Source: Phyllostachys edulis
Taxonomy: Eukaryota > Streptophyta > Magnoliopsida > Poales > Poaceae
DNA: 64,000 bases
Assembly: GCA_036346405.1 (NCBI GenBank)
Contig: CM070548.1
Span: forward strand, 54,218,279-54,282,278
Direction of reading: 5' to 3'
Part shown: one piece after another, positions 22,254-34,360 of the stretch
Layout: each line of letters starts with the position of its first letter
Position numbering within the stretch: position 1 is the stretch's first letter
Position numbers and translations under genes: made by a program
The notes under the pieces: model-generated
Seen by the model: the letters and a program-made list of their open reading frames with translations, nothing else
Databases searched by the model: none
Told to the model about the DNA's origin: nothing

Positions 22254-24080
22254 CAACTGTAGGACTGGAAAAGAGCCTAGAGGGGGGGGGTGAATAGACG
22301 CTTTCTCTATTTTTCACCTCGATCGAACTTCACACTACTTTCACTCCAATAGCTATAAAAGCTATGAAGATCTGTATACAAGCGCAGTGGATGACCTGTG
22401 TTGAATCCGATCAAACCCCGAAGCAAAAGACCCAAAATACGGAGATCAAACTCTCAGGCCTGATCTGACCGACGGCTATCGCGCAGTTAGACTGGCGGGT
22501 GGTCTGACCGGCAGCTTACACGTGGTCTGACCAGACCTGACTAGAAACAGTGCTAACAGCCCGAAATCCAAAACTAAAATCGGTCTAACTTTTGATCTAC
22601 ACGATGAAACTTGACCAAACTTAAGACACACCTTCCTAAGGATATCAGGAACCTATTGCAAGCAATGATCGTCCAGATCTATGCCCAAGTCCTAACCTTT
22701 TTCCATTTGAACGAAGGTGGTTTTAAAACCGGGCAAAAACGAAAATGTGATCTAGAAGCTTGCTCGTGGTTGAATAATGATCTAGATGATCCTAGATAGG
22801 TTTCCACATGTCACAGCAAGTAAGATCAAGAGAAGAAACCAAGCAAAAACTCGTGGATCGAAGGATGACTCAAAATGACCAAATAGAGATGAAGAACACA
22901 AGAAAACTCATCTTTGAGAAATCATACATAGATTGATTTGAGATTGAGAGGGTTTACAGCCACACCATCCATGGAGGACAAGAGCTCAATCCATGAGCAC
23001 TCACTCAACTCATCTCTCTAAAACCCTAAGCCTCTCCTTTCCTCTCTAAGCCCTAAGACAAACTAGGGTTTTGCAAATGAAGTGCTTGAGGGCTGCTTGA
23101 CAGCACTCTCTCCTATTTATAGTGAAGCCTAGCTTCTAGAAGAGTTAACCCTAATAGGCTCCCGTTAAGGCCCAACACAAACGGGTCACACACGCACGTA
23201 TTTTAAAGCGTCGTCTTCATCTTGTCTTGACCTAAACCACTTCTCCATGTGTCGTCTCGCACCATGGTTTAGCCAAAAGGGTCACCAAATCAATATTTGG
23301 TGAAATTACCAAAATACCCCTTCTCGGTCCTTCTCCAAAGACCGAGTCCAATCTTGGTGAAGCAATCGCCTGCTTCGCCACATGTAGGTAGATCAACGCT
23401 CTCATCATGTCAGCAAGTCTCTCCCGTCGGCTCCCCGAAAGCCACCATGGCACTTGCACCACCCCGCCGCTTGATCTAACCGATCGACCAATCGCCTGCT
23501 CGGTCACCTTTGTCCAGTTTGCGCCATGCTTGAGTCCATTGACCTCACCCGACATCCTTGATCGTTCTGGACCTCAACTCTCTAAGCTTAGTCCCGATCA
23601 TCCTCGCCGTTGACCGTTGTTGACCTCCAAGCATCCTGCACAACAAATAGATAAAGAAATTGAATCCAGGAACAAGTTCTTCACAACTTGACCCACGTTA
23701 GTGAAAACATGCATCATGCAACACATATGCACTGAAGCCCAAGTCCTTGACTTAACAAAAAAACACATCGCAACAATTTGGACGATGAACCGCACAAATC
23801 CGGCCGATCGCCACTCTTGCTTGGGTCGATCGATCCATTGCTTGGTCCCGAGCCCCCGACTTAGCCAAAATTCTACTCGAGGCATGGCCAGTCTGACCGC
23901 CAAAGTGGCCGGTCTGACCGCTAGTGACCTGACAGAACTGACACTTTGCCGAAAACGCTTAATTTGATAAACCGCAAAAGCCATTGCCAATTGTATCATC
24001 ATCCTAAGGTCATGCACAAATCCCCATGATATCCACACCAACCTAGTTTTGCCCTTTAAGGTTTCAACACTAAATGTCGT
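22254..24080. mobile_element. Unclassified about 1.8-kb insertion in LTR copy B
   Basis: In the related LTR the distance from AAGGCCTTTACAA to CTTGCGCCA is about 90 bp (15873-15962); here it is about 1.87 kb, so roughly 1.8 kb has been inserted. The inserted DNA starts near TGTAGGACTGGAAAAGAGCC with a run of eight or more G, and holds several GGTCTGACCG-type motifs (near 22500, 22525 and 23900). I could not find a clean terminal repeat or target duplication, and no ORF has a recognisable domain. Family and exact borders are unknown. Confidence 0.5.
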
Positions 24081-24708
24081 CACGACTAGACAGGGCCCCC
24101 CTTGCGCCATTGTGAATATCCATCCCGGAATTCACGCTTCCAAAAACAGAATTAGAATTGAAACATTGCTAATTAATTAGCCAGGTCCATCCCATACTGG
24201 ACAAGTTGTTATACGATATGGCTTAGTTCAATGGCGCACAAGATTAAGTGCCTCACGCACCCCCTTTACTACACGATCACTCGCCTGAGCATAAATCATT
24301 TTGTTCACCCAAACCAATGACAATCCCTGCCATGGCACAAAATTTTATAATAGCGGCATCGCACCATAACTTATACAACAATGACATCACACCACAGTTG
24401 CATAAGAGTGGCATCACATCATAATTCTATATATCATTAAGTCAAATTTATCATTATTGAACATGTGATCATAAACCCATCATAGCTAAGCATGACTAAG
24501 CATCTCTATAATAACCCATGTTGGTGATACAAATATGTCCAACTAAAATTAACCATCCTAGGGTGACAAATGATTCATGGCATTCAACTAATCAATAGAG
24601 GTGCAGTGATAAATGGGCAATTAACCATTCCCAAAAACAGTTGATATAAAGATAGCATGCAATTTGATATAAACCAATACAATTTTGAAATCATAGGTTC
24701 AATATGAT
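24081..24708 (-). mobile_element. LTR copy B, second piece
   Basis: The LTR resumes with CTTGCGCCATTG and runs to the ATATGATCAAAGGAC block, where the hAT element is inserted. No gene is visible. Confidence 0.55.
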
Positions 24709-24716
24709 CAAAGGAC
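24709..24716. repeat. hAT target duplication, left copy (CAAAGGAC)
   Basis: It is identical to 29062-29069. Eight bases is the standard hAT duplication length. Confidence 0.93.
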
Positions 24717-25304
24717 CATAGTTATTAAGGCGGTAAGGCGAGGCGAGGCGACCCACCCCCTCACACCTTTTAAGCGGTAAGGTGTAAGGCTAGGCGACGC
24801 CTTACTCTCGTCCTAAGGCGCTATGGCAGCGAATAAAATGAACATTTTAGCAGCACATATACCTTGTTGTTGCCAATTCTTGAGCTCATGTAGCACCCAT
24901 CCCCCCTTTCCAATTGCTCTTCTCTCATGTACCATCCATCCCCCTTGCATGTTTCAATATATAGATTGTTATAAATGTAATAGATACAAATTGTATTCCA
25001 ATTAATTGAGTAAATACAGATTGAGTGACATACCTTGTTGACAATCTCTCCTCTCTTCTCTTCTCCCAAGCAACAATGTACATGAATAATGAGCAACATA
25101 AGTCCACAATAACAATTAAGTGAATCCAAGAATTAAATATGAGTAACATAACAATTAACAAGTACAACATAAACGATTTAAGTCCACACAAATAACATAG
25201 GTGATAAGTCCACAAGCTTATAGTAGTCTAATGTCATAAACTCATAATTAATAGTAGTCCACATTCCACAACACAAAAGTAGCATAGTCCAACTCTCTCA
25301 TCTC

Positions 25305-27999
25305 TCAATATCCATTGTCGAACTCATTGGAATTGTTAGTAGAATCCAAGTTTTCTCCACCATCTTTGGTAGCATTAGGAGCTTCGTCACAATCGCTCAC
25401 ATCCGCATCATCATGTGGATCTTCTTCCTCATCTTTTTCATTGCCCGAATCCGAGTCTTGCCCTTGCTCATCTAAGCCATCTTCTTCAACCACCATTGTT
25501 GTAGATCTTGGACGCCTTTGGAAGGCCGCAGGCTCACCAGGAGTATACCTATTAGCTTGCCTTGGAAGATTGTGACCTCGAAGAGAGCGTGATGCACCAA
25601 TGGCTTCATCAACATCATCCCATGTAAGGTCACACTCACGACCACCTTGAGGTGGTACAACCAATGAGTCGGTCCATTCATTGTCCCAATCAAAATCCTC
25701 AATGACCAAAGTGTCATAGTTTTTGCCCGCTTTCTCCCACCTCTTTTGAAACCTTGTTTTCATCTTCCGGTTGTATGCAATAAAGACCAAATCATTCAAT
25801 CTCTTGTGTAGCAACCGGTTCCTTTTCTTTGTATGAATCTACAAAAGCACAAAATGGCAAGCAAAGCAAATAAAATGAATGAATAACTTGCTGAAATTAA
25901 TAAGCACATATAAGCCACAAATTGAGTAGATGAAAATAAACACAAAGAAGCTACAAATTGACTCACAAATTCAAAGGTACTCCAATTTCGCTCACAACCG
26001 GATGATGAAGCACAAAGACTAACAACACGCTTAGCAAACCTTTGTAGGTCAATGGCTCGCCCACCATATGAACGCCACCAATCAACTAGAATGGCAAATA
26101 CACGCATATATTAGGAATTAGGAATAAAATAAACATGCTAAAATTAACAACACTTACTAGGGCTCCTTGACTGTAAGTTTTCAATTGCCAATTTGTTTGA
26201 AAAGACATCTCCTCGTTGGTCCTCATAATGCATGGCTTGTTCATCAATCTTGTTCCGAATATTCTCATCTTGTACCATTCTTGCAAGTACATCATTGAAG
26301 CAACTCCTTAGCTCCCCAACATAGGTATCATCTCCACTCTTTTGGATGGCAAAGAATTTCCCTGGGTTCAAATAGAGTGCAGCCCCATACAATGGATGAT
26401 CCATTTGTTTCACCCAACGTCGCTCAATAATGTTAATGATCTTCTTGAGCAAACTTTGCTTGTTTTGGGTAGAGAAGCTAAGCTTGATCTTCTCCTTTGC
26501 ATGAGTCATTAATGCTGCAACCTCTAGCATTGTGGGCTTCTCATCACCATCAACCACCCTAAGCACGATAAGAAGTGGGGCTGAAGCTCTAAGGCAATCT
26601 TCAATTGAATTCCAGAACTCCTTAGAGAGCACAATGTCTGTCACATGCATGCCGTCCTCCGTCTTTGACAATTTGATCCTAGTCCATGATTCACTCACAA
26701 ATAGACACTTCAAAGCATCCTTGTGCTTGTGCATGCTCTTCAAAGTAAGGAAGGCTGTGGCAAACCGAGTGGCTGCGGGTCTCACAAGATCTATCCCGCA
26801 TGTCTTCTCCCTCATTGCACTAAGAAGCCTCCCATGCCTATAAATGAATGTGGTGACACACCTGGCACGTGCAATAGGCTTCTTAAACTCCTTCAACTTC
26901 GCAATTTCTTCCAACATAAGGTCCAAACAATGTGCAGCACAAGGACTCCAAAACAGTATAAGAATCCTCTCCATTAGAAGCTTGCCCACTGCCTTGTAGT
27001 TAGCACCATTATCAGTGACAACTTGAACAACCTTGTCTTTTCCAATGGCCTCAATTCTCTGCTCTAGCAAATTAGCTATCATAGTTGCATCATGTTGTTC
27101 ACTTGATGCATCAACGGACTCCAAGAAGAAAGTCCCCTCTGGGCTGTTGACAAGGAAGTTAATCAAGTGGCATCCCCTCCTATCAGACCATCTATCCGAC
27201 ATAAGTGTGCAACCATATTGCTCCCTCTCTCAAAGTACTTGTCACCTTGACGCAATCCCGAAGCAATGGCTCCCTCAGCTCATGGAAACTAGGAGGCTTA
27301 TACCCGGAACCATAATGCACACTGGCCTCACAAGCAATCTCAAACTGCCTTGAGTTTGCAGCATTAAATGGTATGCCACACTCATAGAACCACAAGGCCT
27401 ATTGCTGATTCACATAATGCCTGTCATCCTTAGTTCTTGTGTTGGCTTCCATGGTGCTTTGAAAAGACCCAGAATGTCTTTGATCTACAACTTCTTCGGG
27501 TGTTCTTCGAAGCATACTAGCAACTGACTTGGTCTCCTTTGCATTGGCCTTGCTTGATGGTAAAACCTTGAATGAAAAGGCAACACACCTTGTTTTGGCG
27601 GCTGTCCCTGAACTTGGCTTCACAGTGGAGTCTTGGGTCTCGATGCCATGTGCTACCACCTCTACATCTTGATCTCCCCCTTCATCCTCATCATCTAGGA
27701 AGATTGGTCTACTCCTCTCTTTTTTTCAAATAATCTCCCATCTCCTTCCTAATTTCTGTGGTAGTATTGAGACACATTACCACATCTGAGAAGCCACCTA
27801 CAAGATGCTCCTTCAACCTTTTAATCCCTCCTGAACTTGGGGTGTTACAAAGGATACACATCACCTTATCTCGATTGCCAATTTCCGGCCAATAGCCATA
27901 CTTCCATCCCAGATCATTTGACTTTGCCTTCCGTTTTGGATCGGTCTTTGGATCATACACGGCGTCGGAGGATGCAATACTTGCACTTGCACTTGCCAT
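25305..27999 (-). pseudogene. hAT transposase (BED - DUF659 - hAT-C), with two frameshifts and one stop
   Basis: hAT transposases excise and insert the element in the nucleus. The start is placed at the ATG at 27999 (MASASAS). A BED zinc finger follows (CILC with a downstream KRLKEH and C, about residues 45-85). The DUF659 core contains FYECGIPFNAANS, the first Asp in LMSDRWSDRRG and the second in VVQVVTDNGANY, then CAAHCLDLMLEEI. The hAT-C region has SSGCERNWSTFEF and RLLHKRLNDLVFIAYN, then an acidic tail. Two introns fit GT-AG rules (26086-26157 and 25839-25966). Lesions: one extra A in a seven-A run (27720-27726), an in-frame TAG near 27399 between two recognisable blocks, and a frameshift near 27228. 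Sequencing error could explain the homopolymer lesion but not easily all three. Confidence 0.9.
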
Positions 28000-28319
28000 T
28001 TTTTTTTCGGCTCCTGCATTACATAGAAGTAAAGCAATGCTTAAATCAAGTAGCACAGGAGCAGATATGATTCATGAATATACGATTGAAATTTGAAGCA
28101 CAGTAGTATATATGAATAATTGAATAATCGATTGAAATTCACAGTAGCATCACCAGCACAGTAGCAGATATCATATGAATAATCCATTGAAATTAAAAGT
28201 AGCATCGCCAGCACAGTAACAGAGCCGGAGAGAGCATAAAGATTCTTGGCCTCCCCTTCCTCACGGCACAGTAGCAAAAGCCGGCTTCAATCGCAGCGGC
28301 GTAGTGCGGTAGTGCGCAT

Positions 28320-28860
28320 TTAGCGAGAGAGAGAGAGAGCGGAGCTGGCGAGTGACCCGACGGCGAGGCAACCCCGACCAGTCTTCTCCTCCCCTCGGCG
28401 GACCGGCCAGATCCCGGCTCCCGCGTCCCGGACTCCCCTCTGCCCGACCCGACTGGGAGTCCGGCCACGGAGAAGGGAGAGAGGGCGAGGGGAGTCTGGG
28501 ACCTCTGGGTCGCCGCCGGCCACCAGGAGAAGGGAGGGAGGGGAGATCAGAGTGAAACTGAGACAGAAGCGGAGGAGGAGCAGCGGAGGAGGGTCAAGGG
28601 TGTACCTTGCTGCCTTGCTGGGCGACGGGCGACGGGGAGAGGGCGACACCGAGACAACAGCGGCGAGATGGAGGCGACGCCGTGACAGGGACGACCGGAG
28701 GATGCTCGCCGAGACGGGAGCGGCGAGATGTAGCTTCAGCTTCGGGTGAGTCTTTCTCTTCGGCTCTTCCCCTTCTGGCCTTCTCTCTCTCTCTGATTCG
28801 CGCTGCTCTTCCTCTGATTCGCGCGCTTTAGGGTTTAGCTGCCTTTTCATTCACGCGCTT
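28320..28860 (-). promoter_or_regulatory. GC-rich 5' region of the hAT gene
   Basis: The stretch upstream of the transposase start (in minus sense) is GC-rich and contains four GATTC(A/G)CGCGC-type repeats near 28795-28880. Overlapping ORFs occur on both strands but lack a domain. It probably holds the promoter and 5' untranslated region; no clear TATA box was identified. Confidence 0.4.
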
Positions 28861-28884
28861 CTCCTCTGATTCACGCGCTCTTCC

Positions 28885-29055
28885 TCTGCAAGGCGTCGCC
28901 TTGAGGCTTCCCGATGCCACAACTCGCCTTTGTGACACCTTGGAGACGCCTTAGCGCTAAAGCGAACGCCCTACGTGAGCCTGGCAAGGCGAGCCAACGC
29001 CTTGACATGCGCGCACACCTTGACGCCTAGGCGTCGCCTTAAGGACGCCTCAATA
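28885..29055. repeat. Right subterminal AAGGCG/CGCCTT cluster of the hAT element
   Basis: About eight copies of AAGGCG or CGCCTT in both orientations lie within 170 bp of the right end, some paired as GGCGTCGCC. The left end has AAGGCGGTAAGGCGAGGCG near 24728 and further copies to 24825. Confidence 0.85.
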
Positions 29056-29061
29056 ACCATG

Positions 29062-29468
29062 CAAAGGACTACAACTTCCCTTGGCTTTGCTCAGTTACCA
29101 TACTTGGATCTTCAAAGCTTGCTTCTGCTCCTGCTACTTGAAATAGATCATCCAACGAGAGAGAAAACAACACGTGAAGCACAAATAAATCCACAAGAAA
29201 TCAAAATCAGATCCAAAAACATAAAAACCAACTCTACAATAAAGAGCTCGATTTTAGATGAATTTAGGAATTTGAACGGACTGAATCAGAGTTCAGACGG
29301 AGGAGAACGGACTCTCGAAAGATTTGCTGAAAAGGAAAAAAAGAGAGAAAATAATATTCCTTGGAATATTCCTTCGGCTGAAAAGGAAAAAGAAAATGAA
29401 AAGGACACTGACAAGTGGAGTCCAATTGTAATTGAGAGAGAGGAAGAAAGAGATTGACAAGTGGGTCG

Positions 29469-29512
<44 letters not shown>

Positions 29513-29543
29513 ATGACAAAGGGGTCCCACATGTGAGAAAGAG

Positions 29544-29591
<48 letters not shown>

Positions 29592-29835
29592 GCATGACCG
29601 TGGGCGATGGCGCTAGTGGCGACAGCTGACAGTGGCAATAGGAAAAATGGAACGCTGAGGAGGAGAGGGTGCCAAGGGAGGTGGCAGTGCAGCAAAGGCG
29701 ACGACGAGACGGCGGCGGTGGCGGAGCATCGCTACAGGTGTGCTACGGGTTCGGTGGAGCAGCGGTGCCCGAAGAGAACCGAGAAGAGCGTGAGATTGGC
29801 GGCGGCTTGGAGAACACGTAGTGCACCTTGGAGCA
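29062..29835 (-). mobile_element. LTR copy B, third piece
   Basis: The LTR resumes with CTTCCCTTGGCTTTGCTCAG, the continuation of the GATCAAAG..TTGCCTTGCT block split by the hAT element. It includes two (GA)n tracts at about 29470-29509 and 29549-29585. No gene is supported. Confidence 0.6.
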
Positions 29836-31639
29836 TGTGAGGACCCCGGTTTATTAGGCTTGTAATACTTAGTCATCCATTGACTCTAGTATTACAAACA
29901 TAATAATCCGTGTCTTCGAGATATGTATGCTTCCCAGAATGCAATATACATACCCCTTTACAAAATCATGCATCAATTCCATTCAAACATAGAACCAAAG
30001 CACGAACTAGATTAAAAGACATACAACATATAGAGTTATTACAAAAGGGGCCGACCGGCCAAATACAACTAATAAAAGTAACACAGCGGAAGCAAATACC
30101 ATAAGATGGCGATAAACAAAAGAGAGCCACAAGGTTTGCCTTTAGCCCACAAGGCAACCAACCAAGCCGCCTAGCTCGATTCCCAATCACCGCACATCTC
30201 ACAAAAGTAAAGCCCTTTGGACCCTACCTCCTCTGCAACAAAGTTATTAAGCAGTTTTACTCACCTGCGACCCCGAATTAACACCTCCCAAAGTACTTAG
30301 CCAAGAGGGGTCCCATATCCCCCTCGTGTGGTTAGCACGCATAAGCGCTTGGCTTAGTGACACAAGTACTCGGTCCTTGGGGACCTGGGCACCATTCCAT
30401 TCACACCCAACATATCACACCAACATCCATTGTGCCCAAGTCAATAACAGCCTTGTTTTCATTTTTATTTTGTTTGTTTACAAAGTAACAAAGCACAAGA
30501 GGGACATAATGGAATAATAATTTTAGTGTGATCAAGGTCATCGACATAATGTCGACAACCGCCCATTTCTACCGTTATCTAAGCATTTCTAAGCATTATC
30601 AACGTAACTACTAAGTGATAAGAGTCCATCCATCGAACTCTATATCACAGCAAGATAATCCTAGGCTTAGTAGTAGAGAATGAACATTTTACCTACAGGA
30701 GATGCATCTATAGGCTCAACTAATCGATAATTTAACACAAAGTAGCAATGCATACATATAAGTGAAACAAAGTAATAAACTTTAAAGTAATGGGACATTA
30801 ATGGGACATGATCAAACTGCTTGCCTTGCTGTGGCTGGTCACTATGCTGCAGAGAATCACTCACGGGATCAACCCACTCGTCGGCACCTAATCGAAAAGG
30901 CGAAAATAATCGATAAGAACGACGAGAACCACAAGGACAGCACAGCAAACAAATTCCAAAAGCTCTGAAATTTCTACAGAAGCAAGAGGATGATTTTTAG
31001 GGAATTTATCAATAAGAACCAATTGATTTGGATTCTCAATGCAAAAGATATGAGCAAAACAATTCTGCTCAGCCCTAAAAATACCAAACTACCACTATTC
31101 ACTAATTTAATTATTTGGCAACATTTTCTAGGATGGTGGTGATACTGAGATTTTTACTGTACAACCAGCACCTCATGAGATGAATAACACAATTGAGTTC
31201 ATCTCATTTGGAGCTATTATGCACTTTCTATAGTTTTTCAATGACAAGAACTTGAACAAAATTAAAATGCACAAGAAAGCTTTTTGAAAACAGTGACATG
31301 CCTAAATCCTATTCTAACATTTAGAGCACTAACAGAGGAAGCCAACAAAGTTGGATTCACTCAAAAATAACCTACAGAGCAATACTTATGCATTTTACAA
31401 GTTAAATGAATTTTTTTAATGAAACATTAAAAGTTAGTTTTGAAATCTATTTGCAAAACCATGTTCTGGAGCTGAACTGGGCTCATAACCATTTTTAGAT
31501 TAGAGCCTGGTCCAAATCAGAGCTACAGAAATTTGAATCCCCCTATTTGGATTTAAATTGAATTAGTTATGCATTTTTAAAGTTCATACCTTTTTCAGTT
31601 CATGAAATAACAGTTCTCTGGAATTTCTTAAAAACCAAT

Positions 31640-32200
31640 AAGACAGGGGAGGACATGAGCCCTAGATCTTAAATCTAACGGCTCAGACCTCCCGGTGATA
31701 AGCGCTGCAGCGCTTCGCAAGAAGGTCCAGAGGTCATGGGCCGTGGATCTTGGATCCAACGGTCCATGTCCTCCCAGCAACGTGCGCGCGCGAGAGGAGA
31801 GGTCGTGGCCGTTGATGCTGCATCCAACGGACCACAACGATCGAGGGAGGACCGGGATGGCGAGGGAGGTCCTCAACGGTTGAGATCTTCCAAAGGAAGA
31901 TCCAAACTATCAAGATCTCCTCAAGGAAGATCTACATCGTCAAGACCTCACGTGGGAGGTCCTGGACGGTCCAGATTTTCCAAGGGAGGACCTTAATGGT
32001 CCAGATCGCACGAGGGAGGACCTTAACGGTCAAGATCTACCCAGGGAGGTCATAAACGGCTGAGATGACCTCGAGGAGGTCCTATGTAGAGGTCAAAACG
32101 TCACAGACCTCCAGGGGAGGTCTGGACGGCTAAGATTGCGCAAGGGGGAGGTCCTGGACGTTCAAGATCTCCTCGAAGGAGGTCTTGGACGGCCCAGATC
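31640..32200. repeat. Second LTR array: GATCT..CCGTT-type units with GAGGTCC
   Basis: Units of about 40 bp contain GGAGGTC(C) and an ACGGTC(C/A)AGATC-like segment. It is the counterpart of 58660-59470 in the other solo LTR. Confidence 0.8.
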
Positions 32201-33269
32201 CAGCGCCATCGCTTTTCAGCGTGCGCACGCGTATGACATCGAGTTAATGCGCAGGACACAAGGAGGTCCGCGCGCGAGGTCTTAAATGCGCGACAAAGGA
32301 CAGGGTTAAAGGCATTTAAGGCTAACCCCATGATTAGCAATGATTGAGGCATTAAAAGCGGAGGATCTTTGTCCTAAAAATGACAACAGCGCTGCTGTTC
32401 TTGTCCGACAAAAACCCGAGCGCAAAGAGGTGGTCCTCGCCGGCGATGCAGACCTCGCCGGCGACATCCACGGGCACCACTGTGCAATAGCCTTGCGCAC
32501 ACCAAGGGCTCACTCTCGACGGCGGCGACGGCCTTGAACGCCGGCGAGCCGGAGAGGACAAAGATGACAAGCACGGCCAAAAGACCAAATCGTGAAGTAA
32601 AGCTCCGCAACAACATTCAGCGGTGCCCAAAGAACTAGGGACTATCAGGAGGATTACCTGGAGGTCCAGAGGTGCTGAGGAGGTCGAGGAAGGTGAGGAC
32701 CGGAGCTGGGAAGACAAGGAGCTCCACCGCCAACTCCAACTCCAAGCTCCACTTTGGCCACCTTCTGTAAATGCCCAAACTAAACAAGTTAGGACTTGGT
32801 CACAGAGGGAAATGGCACAACATGAAGCAATGAGAGGGATAGGAAAAACTCCAGGGACCCTTGTCCACCGAGGAGCTCCAAGGTGCTCCAATGGCGGCCA
32901 AGAGAGCTTCGGGTGGTTTTGAGCTCGCAAGCACAGAGGTGCAAGCAAGGCAACAATGGTGTGTAAAGGAAGCCAAGGCAACAGTTGGGGAGGGGGTTTA
33001 TACCTAGGGCAAAAGAGGTCCTGGACCACGGGTTAAGCTCATGGTGAGCTTAGCCCATGGCAGGTCCACGGGAGGTCCATGGCTTGGACAAGATGGAAAG
33101 GACAGGGTAGGTTAGGACAGGGCATGGTCTAGGGGCGGAAAGCTCTGCCACGCATTTAATGCGCGCAGAGCAGAGCCGTTGGACGTGACAAGGCTCTGAC
33201 TTTCTCCACCGCCATAGCTCGCACGCGCGCCCAAGCTAGGACAAGAACAGGGCGAAGCTCTCCACCGCT

Positions 33270-33800
33270 GGATTAAGAGGATGGGGAGGTCCTGGCCCTC
33301 GGATGCGATTTGAGTTTGAAACGGTAAGTTTTAAGTGACTAGAGGAGGTCACAGCCCTCCGATTTGGATGGGGAGGTCGTGGCCCTCCGATTTGATTCTT
33401 GTGAATGCGCATAAGTCGAAAAAGGGACAGGAGGTCCAAAGCGTTGATCTAAATCAGCAGTGCGGACCTCTGGGAGGACTTAACCGCACGCGACTTTGAT
33501 AAGTGAGGGGGAGGTCATGGCCTTTAGATTTAAATCCAAGGGCACACAACCAAATGGGAGGTCCTGAGCTTGCGCATAGCACACAGGAGGTCATGGCCTT
33601 TAGATTTAGATCTAAGGGCTACGACCTCACAGGGGTGGGAGGTCAGAGAGCTCTGGTAGCGAGGGGAGGTCATGGCCATGGATCTTTGATCCAACGGCTA
33701 TGACCTCGCACAGGTGGGAAGGGAGGTCTGATGAGTTGGTTGAGAGGAGGAGGTCGTGGCTGTTGGATAGGAATCCAACGGCTACGACCTCATCAAGGTG
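33270..33800. repeat. First LTR array: hairpins flanked by AGGTC
   Basis: Repeated units hold GGAGGTCATGGCC followed by a palindrome such as TTTAGATTTAGATCTAA or GTTGGATAGGAATCCAAC. It is the counterpart of 56520-57480. Confidence 0.8.
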
Positions 33801-34360
33801 GAAAAGAGGTCTGTTGAGCCAGGGGAGGTGGTTGGGCTTGACCAGTTTGGAAAATGGCTCAGCCCAAGAAACAGTGCAAGTTTTGAATTCAGTTTTTAAC
33901 AGCTGAGACTTTGCAGATTTATTTGAGATATCAAACCAGCTCCAAAATTTATGAAACTTTAACTGGAGCTTGCTAACATTAGGATTAACCTTACACAAAA
34001 TTTCCAGAGGTTTTTATGCAATGCATTTTTCTCAGGAAATTCATTAAGGCTGTTCAAGGAATTGTTTTACCTCCAAAAATTATCAAACAAGTTTGAAAAC
34101 TCATGATATGTTTCAGAGAGGTCCCACATCAACTCAAGGACCAAGGAACATTATTTTCAAAGGTTTGGCACATGAGTTGTGACAAATGGAAAATGAGTTT
34201 GACTTTTGGTCAACACGAACTTTGTGTTTTTGGATTACACAACTCTTGGACAATAATTACATGTGAGTTCCGGGGTTTCAATATGTGAGAAAAAGTTTTA
34301 ATTTCTACACATTTAATTACATTTGAAACAAACACCTGTTTAGGTATTTGGGATGTTACA

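Larger units (their letters stand above)
24717..29061 (-). mobile_element. Complete 4,345-bp hAT transposon with decayed transposase
   Basis: The ends are CATAGTTATTAAGGCG on the left and, read inward from the right, CATGGTTATTGAGGCG: 14 of 16 match. Perfect 8-bp duplications CAAAGGAC flank it. Both subterminal regions are packed with AAGGCG/CGCCTT motifs (about 24728-24825 and 28885-29050), a usual hAT feature thought to bind transposase. The minus-strand gene inside encodes a BED finger, a DUF659-type hAT core and a hAT dimerisation tail. The element sits inside an LTR, so it is younger than that LTR. Confidence 0.95.
29836..34360 (-). mobile_element. Solo LTR, minus orientation, 4.5 kb
   Basis: It begins TGTGAGGACCCCGG and ends GGGATGTTACA on the plus strand. 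The flanking bases are GAGCA (29831-29835) and GAGCG (34361-34365), an imperfect 5-bp duplication with one mismatch. It is the inverted relative of 55959-61868, with the same ends and block order: hairpin array, promoter box (TTTATACC near 33000), GC-rich middle, second array, and GATCAAACTGCTTGCCTTGC block near 30810. Relative to that copy it lacks about 560 bp near 30275 and has shorter arrays. No ORF has a recognisable domain. Confidence 0.85.

Noticed and set aside
28320..28850. Long overlapping ORFs on both strands in the GC-rich 5' region of the hAT element (up to 176 codons)
   Set aside because: They overlap each other in several frames, are of biased Arg/Ser/Pro composition and have no domain. 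High GC content explains the lack of stops.
29264..29695. 143-codon minus-strand ORF rich in Leu-Ser
   Set aside because: It is produced by the two (GA)n microsatellites read as (CTCTCT)n and is not a gene.
32352..33029. 225-codon minus-strand ORF in the solo LTR
   Set aside because: It is not preserved as one frame in the related LTR at 58000-58560 and has no recognisable domain. The conserved part is short and could be structural rather than coding.
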